From assembly GCA_003342815.1 (NCBI GenBank), contig PTEX01000013.1:2299067-2363066 (forward strand): 64,000 nucleotides of DNA, written 5' to 3'. Of the stretch, positions 48,590 to 60,985 are shown piece after piece (position 1 is the first letter of the stretch; each line of letters starts with the position of its first letter). The stretch is from Eudromia elegans. Lineage: Eukaryota > Chordata > Aves > Tinamiformes > Tinamidae. The translations under genes were made by a program, and so were the position numbers. The notes under the pieces were generated by a model. The model was not told the origin of the DNA. It was given only the letters and a program-made list of their open reading frames with translations, and ran no database searches.

Positions 48590-51500
48590 CTATGAGAAAT
48601 AAAAGGGGAAGGATGAAAAGAGGAATGTGACAGAGAAAGAGAGAAAGACAAACACAAGTTAGGAAGGAGAGGTAAATATTTGCCCAGAGTAATGGGATTG
48701 AATTGTAATTGCAACCTGCTTCCAAGTGCAAATGATAAGCACTGACGGATAAGCACTGAGTCAGACTGTCAAGTGAGAGTCAGAGGTTTAACAAGGTAGG
48801 GGAAAAGGAGACGTTCGATGACTGCTGTACTGAAGTACTGGCACCTCCCACCCACTAAACGCTGCAGAGATACAAACAGATTAACAACAACAACAACAAA
48901 TACAAGGGAGCAAGCGTGAACTTTCATCTTTGTCTGTTGTAGATTTGTCAGGCCGGCCAGGATGGCCTTTTATGATCGTGCTAGGCTCATCTGCTATGTA
49001 TCATAGGCTAAATCAGAAAAAAAAAAAGGGCAGTTTGAGCAAGGGATTTGAATGCCCACCCATCTCAGGGGGAGACCACTGTGATTCAGATAACCATTAA
49101 GCCACTACGAAAGCAGAGAAATACTAATGCCTCTTGATGGAAGTGTGTCGATCAGAACTGCTTAGCTACCTGATCCCAGCCTATTGCACATTCCTCCAAG
49201 CAGAAGTGTGTGTGTTTTAACGAAGTGCATCCCAGCTTCTTGGCTTAAGCTCTGTTCCTTTCCCAGCATCATGTCCCTGAAGTGAGGCACAAGTCTATGC
49301 TAGAAATAAATGTGCAGGGCCTCCCTGACAAAGTAACACAGCTATCCCCTGGGTAGGTTGCCTACAAGGACGTATAATAACCAGTGCACATCCAATGCAC
49401 ATCCTAGCACTGTGACAGGGGAAAAGGAGACTACGAAAAAGAATGTGAAGAGAAATGAGGGAGAGAAGAAAGTAGAGAGAAGGAGGCTCTCAGCCCCTCT
49501 TTGGAGCCGTCAGTATCAGGCAGATACTTGTTTCTGGTTCTATAGATTTCTTCTGAATTAGCAGGAGCTGCATGGAGCAAATAGAACCTCACTTAGGATC
49601 ACTCAAATCTAAATCACACTGTATAGCATGTGGATGCTTTTAAGTTAACAGTTTGAGGCTCTAATATAACTGAGTGAGAATGAGAAGCAGAGTATGCTGT
49701 ATTTTCTTGCAGCATGTACAGAAGACCTGGCAGCTGGCATCAGCTGGAATCACAGCCATGTTGCATCAGCTCTGCCTTTTATACCAGTGTCTGTGTCCCT
49801 CTTGTCACATTCCCATTGCTGCTTCATCTCATAAAATCCTGTTCATAGGCATCTTTCTTGACCAGCTCTCCCCGCTGCAGAATGGTCTGACTGCCCTTTA
49901 AGTGGGGTAAAGGGGTTATTTTGTACAGCTGCCTCAAAGGGCACAAACCATATGAGATAAAATGTTCACTTGAGATCATCCACGCCTATTAGAAAGGACA
50001 TAAAGTGAGGAGAACAGATGGGGCTGAGTTCAGCCCTGGAAAAGAGTTATTGACTTCAGCAGGCAGGCCCAGTTTGGCTTGCTGCCTCCACAGACCAATT
50101 TTTGCCACATGGCAAATGGTGCCCCTGATGTGAGTCCACTGAGGCGCAGGAGGTCGGATTTGGTGTGTAGCTTTCAATAAATTCTTTGTTATCATTTAAA
50201 AGTATCTATCTCAAGCAAGAGCTTTTCGCCTTTTTCCCAGCAGATCACGGACATGCAGATTTTATAAGACATGAGGAGAGGCTGATATCTAGAAAACTAA
50301 CCCTGCAATGCAGAGACTTACTGAGCAGTTGGTATTTTTATAAGTAGGGACATATATCAGAAATAATTTCTCAAAAGGACCTAAGATTTCACCAAGGGGA
50401 ACCACTGCTCCATGCTGCTCCACTCAGGGGTGGATTGGCAGTTCCTGGTGAGAATTAGGAGAATCTTCTATGTGTTCAAGTGACACGAGGGAGCCAGAAA
50501 CAGCCTCCTGGTAATAGTAATGAATAGGCACCTGGTGAGTACCTTCTGCTGAGCATAAGGAGAAAGGAGGAAAGCAACATCTCATTTTAAGTAAAAGATG
50601 ATTCCACAGCTCAGATGAGAGGGAGGAAACTAGAATAAAACCCTCTCTGCTTGTTCCAAAGCATAGCTGAGAGACAATGACCCCTTTTGCTCTGGTGGCA
50701 AAGAGCAGGCTGCAGAAAGATCCGAGGTCCGTGAAATTCTGAGGAGCCGTGGTGTGCGGCAGGGCAACAGCCATGAAGCCCTCGGAGAGGCCACGGCAAA
50801 CAGCTTTACTCCTACTAATGCCCAGGCAACATGAGCAACACGAGGCCAAGCAAGGCTGCACACCTCGAGCTTCGCTACGCCGAAGAGCCACCCCGACCTG
50901 TGCGCGGTGCCCAGCCTGCAAGCTGAAGCAGGACCTGCCACGTCCTGGCAGGCTCAGGAGCGGCGGGCACCATCCATAGCTCTCCCCACACCTGCTCATG
51001 CCTCTGGGCAGCCTTTCTCACCAGCTCATTCTCTGCTTGGCTCCCTTTCCGCCTGTGTGCCCTGCCTCGTCTCCTTGAGTAGCCACATGCTGGTTTTATA
51101 ACGCACTTTCCTCAAGGTTTAATGCTCTGGCCTACCACGCCACAATAGAGTGTAAAAAAGAGCTGCAAGATTACATCCTGGTGACTGCTTATCGAGATGT
51201 ACGTTGAGTGGGAGTTCAACAAAACCACGATGCCAAAGAAAGGAGCAGATGAGCCCTGCCTTTCCTGTCCATGTCCATTCCCTGTTTCTTGAAACTGAAA
51301 TATTTCAATTTTCCTCCTCAAGCCAAAACAAGCTGCTCCATTCAGTCTAAGGAAAATTCATTACATTTTTACTTAAAATAACTTCAAGAGAAATTAAAAA
51401 TAACAAAAGCCCAAATCAAAGGCAGACAGCCTACTGTACTCGAGCTCAGAGAAGAGGCTGTTGAAGCTGATCAGTAAAAATATAAAAAAATAGAAAAAAT

Positions 51501-51899
51501 GTAGCAATAACCCTTGCAAGCTTTAGCTCCTGAGCATGCAGGATTAAGGCAGGTTTTGGCACCCTGGGAGAAGGCTCCTGGGGCGCTGGGCTGGGTTTGG
51601 GACCCCCCCCACCCCAGCAGGTTTCCTCCCGTAGGGCAGGGAGCCCTGGCCGCTACGTGGCTGCACCCGCGAGCAAAACCTCCGTGCTGAGCGTGCTGGC
51701 TGCTTGCGCTCTGCCCACTGCATGCCAGCCCCAGGGGAGGGATGCGCGGGTGCCAAAGCTCCTCTCGCACCCGGTCCTCTACTCACAGCTATTCCCTGCT
51801 CGCATTCCTCAAGTTTTCCCTGCACTGCCGAGGAAGCAAATACCAGGACACGCTCTGTTTGTGCACTGGTACCCAAGCCCGCTGTGCCAGGTGCACTTC

Positions 51900-52797
51900 A
51901 TCCACCTGCCGTGGGCTTTGCGGCATTCCTGTGTATCACGGAGACCACCGTGGGCTTCACCGCGTCCCTATGTAACACAGTGACACGCAGCGCCCTATGC
52001 CCCTCTCCCCTACCGGGCACTGATGGCGAGTGGGGGGTCTTGGTTGCAAGCCCTAGGTGTCTCCCCGCTTCCTCCCCTCCCGGGCAGCCCGCACAGACCC
52101 GTCAGACGGGCAGTTCGTCCCCCTCCCATCGCGTGCCTTTCTCTTCTCTCCGGGTCTCCGTGATGAGCCATGGCAGCGAGGGGGGCGGGAGGAGGAGGCA
52201 CTCGAGCTCAGCCTCTTGCAACCTGTGCCTGCGGCTGGCGCCAATCTGCCTGGTCCCCCGCCCCACATCTCCGCACCCTCCTGGAGCCCTGGGCTCCGCT
52301 CTCCGGAGGGCGACGGGCGCGCACCGAGGCACAGAGCGAGCTCCTTCGGCAGCATGGGTTGAGAGACACCCAAGCCCCCGCGCTCCTTCCGCCCGCCCGC
52401 CGTCTCGGGCAGGGGCTGCCTGCTCAGCGGGGCGATTCCTTTGCAGTGTGCGCGCGCCTTCCTGTGCGTGTGCTGCTGCCACCGCATATGTACCCCCAGC
52501 TGTCACTTCACGGCGCTCCGTCGCTCCCTCTCCCGCCTCTCTCTCGCTCCCCCTATTTATTATTTACAGAGGATTACAGTCCCTTTCCCACGCTGCCACC
52601 TCACCGTGCTGCTTCCCTGCCTGCCGCGCGGGGCGACCAGCTGGCGAGCGCGCAAGAAGACCAGGGCTCGTGCCAACAGGGCTCCAGCGAGAACCTGCCG
52701 GGCAACGGAGGGACTTTCTGCAGGATTTGCTTTGGGAATTGCACGGGGTTCGCTGGAAGAGCTGGCTCGCAGGAAGGTCCGTCCTAGCCTGAGCACG
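51900..52797 (+). promoter_or_regulatory. CpG-rich promoter-like region (probable LRTM2 promoter)
   Basis: A GC- and CpG-rich block with many CG dinucleotides in an otherwise ordinary intron. It contains a TATTTAT element at 52554-52560 about 30 bases before a plausible start near 52585, and leads into a noncoding exon ending in a strong donor. It lies about 27 kb from the 3' end of CACNA2D4 on the opposite strand, where human LRTM2 starts. The link to LRTM2 is inference from synteny. Confidence 0.55.
52585..52797 (+). other. LRTM2: Probable noncoding first exon (LRTM2 5' UTR)
   Basis: The exon would start downstream of the TATTTAT element and ends CACG|gtaagtag, a strong donor. The sequence has no recognisable signal peptide or leucine-rich repeat, so it is read as 5' UTR. 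LRTM2 is a small single-pass LRR membrane protein nested antisense in CACNA2D4 in human. Its coding exons are not seen here and would lie beyond 64000. The start is approximate. Confidence 0.45.
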
Positions 52798-53331
52798 GTA
52801 AGTAGAGACTCTCTTGTCTATATTCCCTCGGCTACGTGAGATCTTTCAGTGGGGCTGCCCCCAAGGAAGCAGCTTCCTCAGGGAGGAGACTGGCAGGGTG
52901 CAGTGGTGAAATCCCAGTCGTATGAGGCTGAAGGGCAGCAGTTTTCCTGATAAGGCAGGGTGACAAGTCGGCCGCGGAGGCTGATGGTACTGGTTGGAGT
53001 CCAGTGTAAGTATGGGGAGCTGGAAGCTGTGAATGGCACCGGCACCGTCAGCTATAGCACGCACAGCTCGAGTGCAGCTCGAGCCTTGGAGCTGTGGTGA
53101 CTATTTGCTGGGCAGCTCCTGGTGGCCCTGGCTCCTGTCCCCTCCTCTGCAAAGTGGAGTGGGTGCAACACAGCAGGTGCCACTCACTGGACTGGAGGTG
53201 GCTTTGCTGGGAAGCATTTTGATCTCAACAGCCGTCCTTAGTAGGAAAAATCTAAAATGGAGAAGTGAATGAGGGCTAAAATTGGATGGGGTGACTGACC
53301 CAAAATTCAGTAAACCGACTTCAGGATGCGT

Positions 53332-53347
53332 TGTGTGTGTGTGTGTT
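53332..53347 (+). repeat. (GT)n microsatellite, short
   Basis: Eight GT units (gtgtgtgtgtgtgtgt), followed by imperfect GT-rich sequence. Confidence 0.9.
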
Positions 53348-56300
53348 GTCTGTGGGTATGTGTTCACACATGGAGCTCACGATCACAGGACATGAAGCAT
53401 GTCACAAGTGAGGCCAAAAATAAACCCTGAGTTGTTTCCAGAATCCCTGCAGGCTGAGCCTGTGACCTCTGAACTTCTGGGAGGAAGGCACACCACAAGG
53501 GATGGGGGGAAGACAGCACGGAAAGACTGAAGACCCTTTTCCAATACTGCTGCTAAGGGCAGCTCCGCCTCGGAGAAAAGGGGGAGGAGAAAGTCCTGCA
53601 TGAGCTGATGTGGAGCCTCCTGTGGATTTTGCTTCAGGCTGGAAAATACATATGTGAGCATTAGTCCGTGTGCATGAGTGTATGTGCATACATACACATG
53701 TGGAGACACGTGCGCACATATATATCAGGCATGGCATTTTCGCCTGCTTCTTCTGCTGCCTGCCCAGCTTATTACTGCCACTGCATCTCACTCTAATTAA
53801 GAGAGACGGATAAAATCAGAGCTCTCCCGGTCTGGGGAGCGGAGATGCTTGGAGTTGGCACTCTAACCAGGTCATTACCGAACCAGGCCCCGGGCCTGCA
53901 ATTTGGATTGTCAGGTAGATTGGATGTGCAGGTTTCAATGCGTCCCTGGCTGGAGCGGGAGTTAGCAGAACACAATGTCGCCCCGCTGCCAATTCCTGCT
54001 CTGTCACTGAAGGATTGAGAGAAAAATTAAGAGCTCAGTTTGATAAGAGCTTGAGCAGCTGCTGTCCAGAGTGCTATTAAACAATTCACAAGAAGGAAGC
54101 CCTTAAAGACAAGGTCACCCTTAAAGGTGCAGATGGACGTGTCACAAAGCAGCAAAGGGGATATTCGCAGCTGTGAGGAGAAGGGGGTGCCTTTCCAGAA
54201 GCTCAGACCATTTTTCTTCTGAGCTTTGTCACTTGGTATGTTTGGGGAGACTGGATCCTCCTCTAAGTGCTGTAGGCAAGAAACATTTGCAAGAGAATTA
54301 TTCCACATGAGAGGAAGGCTGGAGGGAGTTGTCTCCCTCTCAGACATCAGTGCAGTCATGTTGTCCACTCGGAGGAATTCATGGTAAATCCTGAGCAAAG
54401 AGGCCGCCTGCAAAGAGAAAGGGGGGAAGCCCTCTTATGTAATGTTCATGCCACATCACAGCTCTGCCTTTGCTTCCAGCCAAGTGAGTGCCACATGCTA
54501 GCAAGGTGCATGCAGAGCTGGGGTATCTTCACGAGTTACTCCAGCCTCTGGCCCCTCTCTGGCTTCCTACACATTGAGCCAGAGAGGGTCTTCGGAGCTC
54601 GTCGGACCCGCAGAAGGCTGACGAAGGCAGGGCGAGGCAGAGAGAGCCTCAGCAGCATCGGGCCATGAGGACAGCCTGGCGAGCGCGTGGGGAGCAGCGG
54701 AGGCTGGACCGGAGCAAGGCTCAGCCCAGGGACAGGCTCGCTCCTGTAGCAGGGTATGTCGGGGTAGGACTTCAGCGACTCTTCAGCACTTGCCCGTTGC
54801 TGATTCAAATGAAAGACCAAGCATTTTCCTTTGCTTGCCATGTTTGGTTACAAGAAGCTGTTTAAAGTGCTTGACATCTGTCCCAGTCCTGGGTGGCTCA
54901 AGTAGTAACCCAAATGCCCATACTGGGATGCTCCTGCAAGCTGGGTGCTGCTCTAAAACGCTACACCATGACACACACTGTACTTCTCAGTGGGAAAGCA
55001 CTGACGGGAAAGAGTCCTGGAGTGTTTCTGCCATGCTGCAGACTGTCTAACATGAAAATAGTCTGTAACCCAGGCCTTATTCCTGCCGTAGCTTTACAGA
55101 AATATTTGTTCACAGAAATGCATTTTGAGAGTCAAGGCATTGACATCCTAATAACCAAGAAGAAATATTTGTTTCCGTGAGCTAGTCCAAATCCGGGTTG
55201 GTTGGATCGAAGGGGAAGTTGCCTCACCTGTGGGAGGTGGGATTACATGAAATACTGTTTTATTCACAAACCAAACACTTGAAAGTCAGGAAGTGTTGAG
55301 ATTCAGGGCACCATGCCATCTGCACTGGCTCGCAGTCCTGGCTATTATGATCACACACTGTATTTTCATACGGCTGCCTCATTCCAGGCACCACATGCAT
55401 GGCTCTCAGGGAGAGAAGCAGGAGGTTGTTATGATTTTGGTACTGTTGTGTGCGTGCCTGTTCTATTTGTTTATTGCCTGTCATCCAAGCCCTGCAGGCA
55501 ACACATCATTATTCACTGGCTTGGCTGTGTTGTGAAGATGTTCACTGCTCTAGTTGCTTCATAGCTGATAGAGACTTTATTCTCCTGATATGGCAATAGA
55601 ATAGTTATTTTCCCTGCTGTTGGAGGGGAAGGAGATTGCTGAAGGAGCAGCAGGTGCAGGAGCGGAGCTTGGGACCTCTTGGCTCTTAGCGCCACTTATG
55701 CCTTGACACCACACCAGCTTACTGGCTAAGCTGTCAGCATTTTGCAAACCATCAGCTGTGAGTACTCAGCAGTTCTGCAAAATGGCCCCTCGGGCCTCAT
55801 GTTGGGCACCCGCAAAATTAGGAATGTGCAGGATTGGCCACCTGACAAAACTGTGGTTTAATATTTTATGTTGACCATATAAAAATAGTCCCATTTATTA
55901 CAATATCCTTATTGTTATCCTATGTATCCTGCGTCCTATGCATGGAGTATGGGCCTGTGGAAAAAATAGATAGTACTTGGTCAGCATGCAAACGCTGTGC
56001 TGCAATACATATACACAAGCGGGTGAATTAAGGTCATGCAGGTATTAAATAGCAATTAAGCGCTCAGCTTTACAAATCAAATGGTGTGTTTTTCATATGG
56101 ATTTTTTAAAAACTAATATGACACTTTTTGATTCTTTCTTTATGAATGGAAAAAACACTTCCTCTTATCTACATGCGGTCACTCTTCATACCCACCATGG
56201 GAAGGACTGAGACCTAAATTTACACCAGGGCCACACAAGCCTGAAGCCTGTGAATGCCTGCACACAAAGGCTTCTTACTCTGAGATCAGGCCCGAGACCA

Positions 56301-57763
56301 TTCTGCTGCTCGCCCACAGGAGGCTGCGGGACTTCCTGCCCCATGTAGGGTTCCCTCACTCGAGGAACAACATTGTAGGCTCACACTGAAGGGCTCTCTC
56401 TGAGGGAGAGCTGTTGGAAGAAACTTGGTTTAGCATCCACTGTCTGTGCTCTCCTTCTGCTCCTGGCTAGGTCCTCTGATGGCAGTGCTGCTCAAAACAC
56501 AGTGTGTTTTTGCTTCAATTTTGCTGCAAGGGGGCAGAGAGGCTGAAGGAGGACCTTGCTCTACACACGCACATGTAGTGATTTTGATGGGATATGAATG
56601 TTACCTCGCCTGTACTCTTTCCATTGCTGCAATCCTCCCGGAGAACTGAAGTCACTGATCTAATCTGAAGATGTTCCCCAGGCTCAGTGAGCTCTGCAGC
56701 CTGCTGCGTACCCTAGCTCAGATGCATCTGGGGAGCCATGCTGGCCAGCAAGAGCTGTCATCACCTCTTGGTGAGGCGTGGGCAAGGCTGCCAGCATCTA
56801 AAGCTTGTAAGCATATTCCAGTGATCCTCAGGCACCGCTGGCGCTGCAGGCAGCAGCCTGGACCCAAGGCAGTTTGCACGAACACTGATTGCAGGGAGGC
56901 CCCTCTTGGATACTCTCGGAAGGTGATGGGGAAGGGGGAGAAGGAAAACTCCAACATCTCTTTTAACATGCAGCACAGGACTCCTTGTGCCACAGGGGCA
57001 CCCAAGTGAAACAGATCCAAGCAACTCACTAAGGCAGAAGAAGAAATCATCAGAAGGTCTTCAGAGTTCAGTATAAATGCATCATGTGCGAACAATGAGA
57101 GTCAGCTTTTCCTTGGGAAGTTTGCCAGGAGCTGCAAGTGTGCTGGGTCACTGATCCCCTTATGATAAGACCAGAGAGGATTTTTACTGCTGGCATCCTG
57201 CACTCTGCCCTACCACTGCGCATGCATGACTGATCCCTGCCCCTGCGAACATGCCAGGGGCATAAGCTTGTGAAGTGAGACGGCAGTGAAGTTCTGCCTC
57301 AATCCACAGCATTTTCTAAATCCTCTTGCTGCTTTCCTCCAACTGGCAAAGCGGTGATGGGCCTGGCAGCTGACGGTCTGGGAGCCGGCAGCTAAGGGAG
57401 TGCACTCAAGGTGCTGGGAGAGTGAGAGTGACTCTATCACTCAGCAGCTTAAGGGGCAGCACTTCTCCATCACATTGGCTTTTCCCCCATGCAGGAGCAA
57501 AAGTAACAAAGATTTACTTAGAAGACCAGGGAGTTTGGGGTCCTGGTATCTTTCAGCATACCGACCATGTTAAGAAGCAACGCCAGTTCCTGAGCAGGCA
57601 CTGGCATGAATGATGGCAGATAAGCTTGCATGGGACAATTGTGTGTATGGGATCACCCAGAGTTACAGATCATCGCATTCTGGGAACTAGGAAGCACAAG
57701 AAGAAAGCTTTATGTTTGAAGCATCTGGACCCTTGAGTCAAGCAAGATGTAACAAGATATAAC

Positions 57764-57812
57764 AGTGGTTTGTTTGTTTGTTTTGGTTTTGTGGGTTTTG
57801 GTTTGGTTTGGT
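57764..57812 (+). repeat. GTTT/GGTTT low-complexity stretch
   Basis: Degenerate repeats of gttt passing into ggttt units. Simple-sequence expansion. Confidence 0.85.
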
Positions 57813-58760
57813 TATTGATCTGGAAGTCCCTCAACTTGGCAGCCTGGCTCCCTCACTTACTGTCTTGTTTGATGAATCTCTCACCTAGCAATCCACGGAC
57901 AGAGCTATGAATGAGGAGCTACTTAACACTTGATCAAAAAAATGTCATTTTCATATCTGATAACTAAATTGAGGTTCTTCCATTTACTTATTCTGGGTAA
58001 GTAAATGTGTCTTCAGTCTCATAGAGGCAGGGTCCCTCCCTGCTAAGGATCTGCTGCATCTTTAGCCCCTAACAAGAGACCCAAGGATATTTTTGAGCCC
58101 TCAGAGAATCCTTCACAAATGTGGACCAGTTTTCTTCTTCTTAAGCACACTGAATAAAAACAAGAAAGAGATTATTTTGAGATCCTGAGTCCCATCCAAC
58201 GAAGAAGTGAGGAAAGTGTCTGTGGGGGTGGGGAGGGAGAGGAGCGCAGCAGAAGCGGGTTCTCCCACCAGGCCGCCCTCTTTCTCAGCAGCCTCTCACG
58301 GCCGTATGCCACCAATCTACCCCTTGTCCCCAGGGGAAGCCTGGCGCAGTGGCATTTGAAATGCCAGCGTGCTGATGGGCACCCGTGCGCGGTGGAACTG
58401 GACGCGGGAGCAGAAGTGTGGCCTCCATGAGCCCGGCTGCGTCGGGAGTGGCTGCAGGCCTTCTGTCAAGGGGCTAAGGGAAAGGATTAAGGGCCTGAGC
58501 TACTACTGACCGTGGGATTAACCCCTGTGGAAAATTAAAGTTGTAGGGAAGGCTCTTCCCTCCACAACGGAGAGAAAAAGAAAAACTGGGATTTGGATTA
58601 GAATTGGCAGGCCTGGTGACAAGCCACCACCCACAGCCAACTGTTCCCGGCAGGAGCAGAAAATGTTAGCTCAGGCTCCATGCAGAATCCCCCCTCTACA
58701 TCTCACTTGGTTATCAGTTTTTGCCAACAGCATGAGAAGAAAAAAAACATCACTCTTTGG

Positions 58761-58825
<65 letters not shown>

Positions 58826-58852
58826 AAAAAAGAAAAGGAAAAAAGAAAAGAG
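58761..58852 (+). repeat. Long poly-A followed by A/G-rich tract
   Basis: A 52-base A run continues as interrupted A/G sequence to about 58852. No retrocopy was recognised upstream. The Lys-rich frames through it are artefacts. Confidence 0.97.
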
Positions 58853-59614
58853 GGGGAACTGGGTGAGCAGCTCACGCGTCCGAGCCCCCTCCCGCTCCCT
58901 CACCTGCCTCCCTCCTGAGCTGCCTCCATTTCGCTAAATGAAGCACGCACGTGGCCGGTCACGTTCACTAATATTTGGAAAAGATGCTGGCACACACACG
59001 GCTGCATTTCTTCCTGTCAGCTGCCCCCTCAGCTCTCCTCCGGCGGCTGCTCTGGGCCTCCTCCATATGCCGCGCTCGGGCTGCGCTGGGACTTCCCTGT
59101 CACTGCCGTGCTGGATATCCCGGTCTCCCCACCTGCCCCGGCAACCTCTCAGGGCACGCGCCTTCTCTGCGGCAATCTGGGCTCCCCTTCAGGTGCCCTG
59201 TGCCCTTCTTAAATGGCTCAGTGAGGCCTGGTGGCCTTGATGTGCCCAGCCCCACTGACCTCTCCCAGGCTCCTTACTGTGAGCTACGTGGGGAGCTCGG
59301 CTTGGGCTGCAAATACGGTGTCTTGGCTATGGAAAGGGACCAGGAATCAGAGAAACCGCTTCCCTCCTCATTTTCCACATGCTGGCCAGGGATTGAACCT
59401 GAGAAAATCCCTGTGACTGACCCTGTCAGAACTCCTTTGCTCTGTGCAACTTTGCTAACCACAGCAAATCATTTCTGCAGGACTGAGAACATTTACCAGC
59501 CTAAGTGATCCAGGGATGCACTGAGTAGCTTTGGAAATCTTGAGCTGGGAACAGACATAGACTCCCATGGAGGTCTTAGGAGCTGGGCACCTGAAATTTC
59601 AGGTGGCCAAACTT

Positions 59615-59700
59615 AGCAGCCATTTTCATCTCCTCCACAGCTTACCCCTTCATAAAATGGAGATAACAGTGCCCTTTCTTACATGGGTTTGCACAGGGAA
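59615..59700 (+). mobile_element. Possible MIR fragment
   Basis: The run cttaccccttcataaaatgg-agataacagtgccctttcttac resembles the 3' half of MIR (ccctcatctgtaaaatgggg-ataatagtacctacc). It is too diverged for certainty. Confidence 0.4.
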
Positions 59701-60864
59701 AACAAGTTAACACCAAGGCAGTTGCATTGCAGAGGATTCTACGCATTAACGTTTCCGCAGATCAGCAGCTTTCTGCCTAGTGCACATCCTAGAGAACAGG
59801 CTGTAACTCACAGCTAGTCAGGGAGGGACGCGGCAGGTCCCACAGCCACAGCTCCCCCACCAGAGCGGGTGGGTTTCACACACTTCCTCCTTCCTTTGCA
59901 GCTTGCTCTGCGAGGTGTTTTGCTTAGCTGTGATCAATCACTGCGAGTTGGGTGGCACCATTTCTCCTGCAGCTGGGTTTCTAGCGTGAATTTAAAACAT
60001 GCTTTCCATTGACCGTGACAGTGCAACACTAATGAATCCTGAACACGTGCTAATAAATCAGCAAGTGCGGGAAATGAAGCCCCCAGCTATTTAGCGTATA
60101 ACCTCACTGGGGCAGCGACACGCGCTGTACGTTTCTAGAGTGCCGCTGAGCTTGGCTGCCATCTCTGGGTGCTTTTGCAATCCAATTAAAGAGCTGAGGA
60201 GGAGCCGCACTGAGACAAGGAGCTTAAATCTGAACTCATGGGGTCAGTAATTCGCTTGACTGACCTAGGTCTGGCAGGGAAGCAAGAGCAGGTATCATAT
60301 CTATGCCACCTAAATTAGAAGTATCAGAAGAGGAGTAGCTGCTGCTGGGACAACTCAACCAGATTATTTAATGAACGGCCAAGTTCTAGAATGAGACCAC
60401 TGAGCTTACCTGTCTCCCTTTCCTTTGTGTGCAGCATCTTGCCCTCCAAGGGCTGATGAAGGAACACACACAGAATGGGGGGTTTTAATCACTGCACTCT
60501 GGAGTCCTACTGCCTCCCTCCACTGTGGGTGAGGCCAATAAAACAGGAAACCCAGGAACAACAGTTTCCCCAAGGAAAGCGGTAGGAAAAAAAACATAAT
60601 CTCCTTAAAGCATCCTCCATGCCCTCCCTCATCCTGTTGGTTTTCTGATAAAGACTAAAGCAGTTTAGCACTGGAAAGGGACTTTCCTCATCAAGAAGAG
60701 TGTGGGGGTGGGACGAATGCCTCCTGTAAGTTCATCACTGGCATGTGCTGTAGCCTCTGCCACCTACCCCTTCATAATGTAGGTCACCCTCATGCCCTGA
60801 CAATGGCACCTAGCCGGGCCGTCAAGGGAGTCTGATTAGTGCGATGATCAGAGAGGGGGCTGGT

Positions 60865-60985
60865 CTCTGCTGCTCACTGTGGTTCACGTGGGTGACATTC
60901 TAGGAGAATCACCTGTCTCTACAGCCTCAGTGTCGCTGTCTGGAGAGTGGGATAATGCCACCCACCTCCCTAGAGCACAGTAGTT
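60865..60985 (+). mobile_element. MIR-like ancient SINE fragment
   Basis: Landmarks in order: ctgctcactgtggttcacgtg, acctgtctctacagcctcag, tggagagtgggataatgcca and cccacctccctagagcac. These match the MIR pattern (cactagctgtgtgacc, acctctctgtgcctcag, aaaatggggataatagta, cctacctc). Diverged and inert. Confidence 0.6.

Noticed and set aside
51704..52792. 362-codon + strand open frame
   Set aside because: Lies in the CpG-rich promoter-like block. Composition follows base skew (Pro, Ala, Arg, Ser), overlapping frames on both strands are equally long, and no domain is recognisable.
54027..54413. 128-codon - strand frame considered as a CACNA2D4 exon
   Set aside because: No resemblance to alpha2delta sequence upstream of the VQIKLELL exon, and no matching splice phase.
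58663..58937. Lys-rich open frames
   Set aside because: Produced by the long poly-A and A/G tract.
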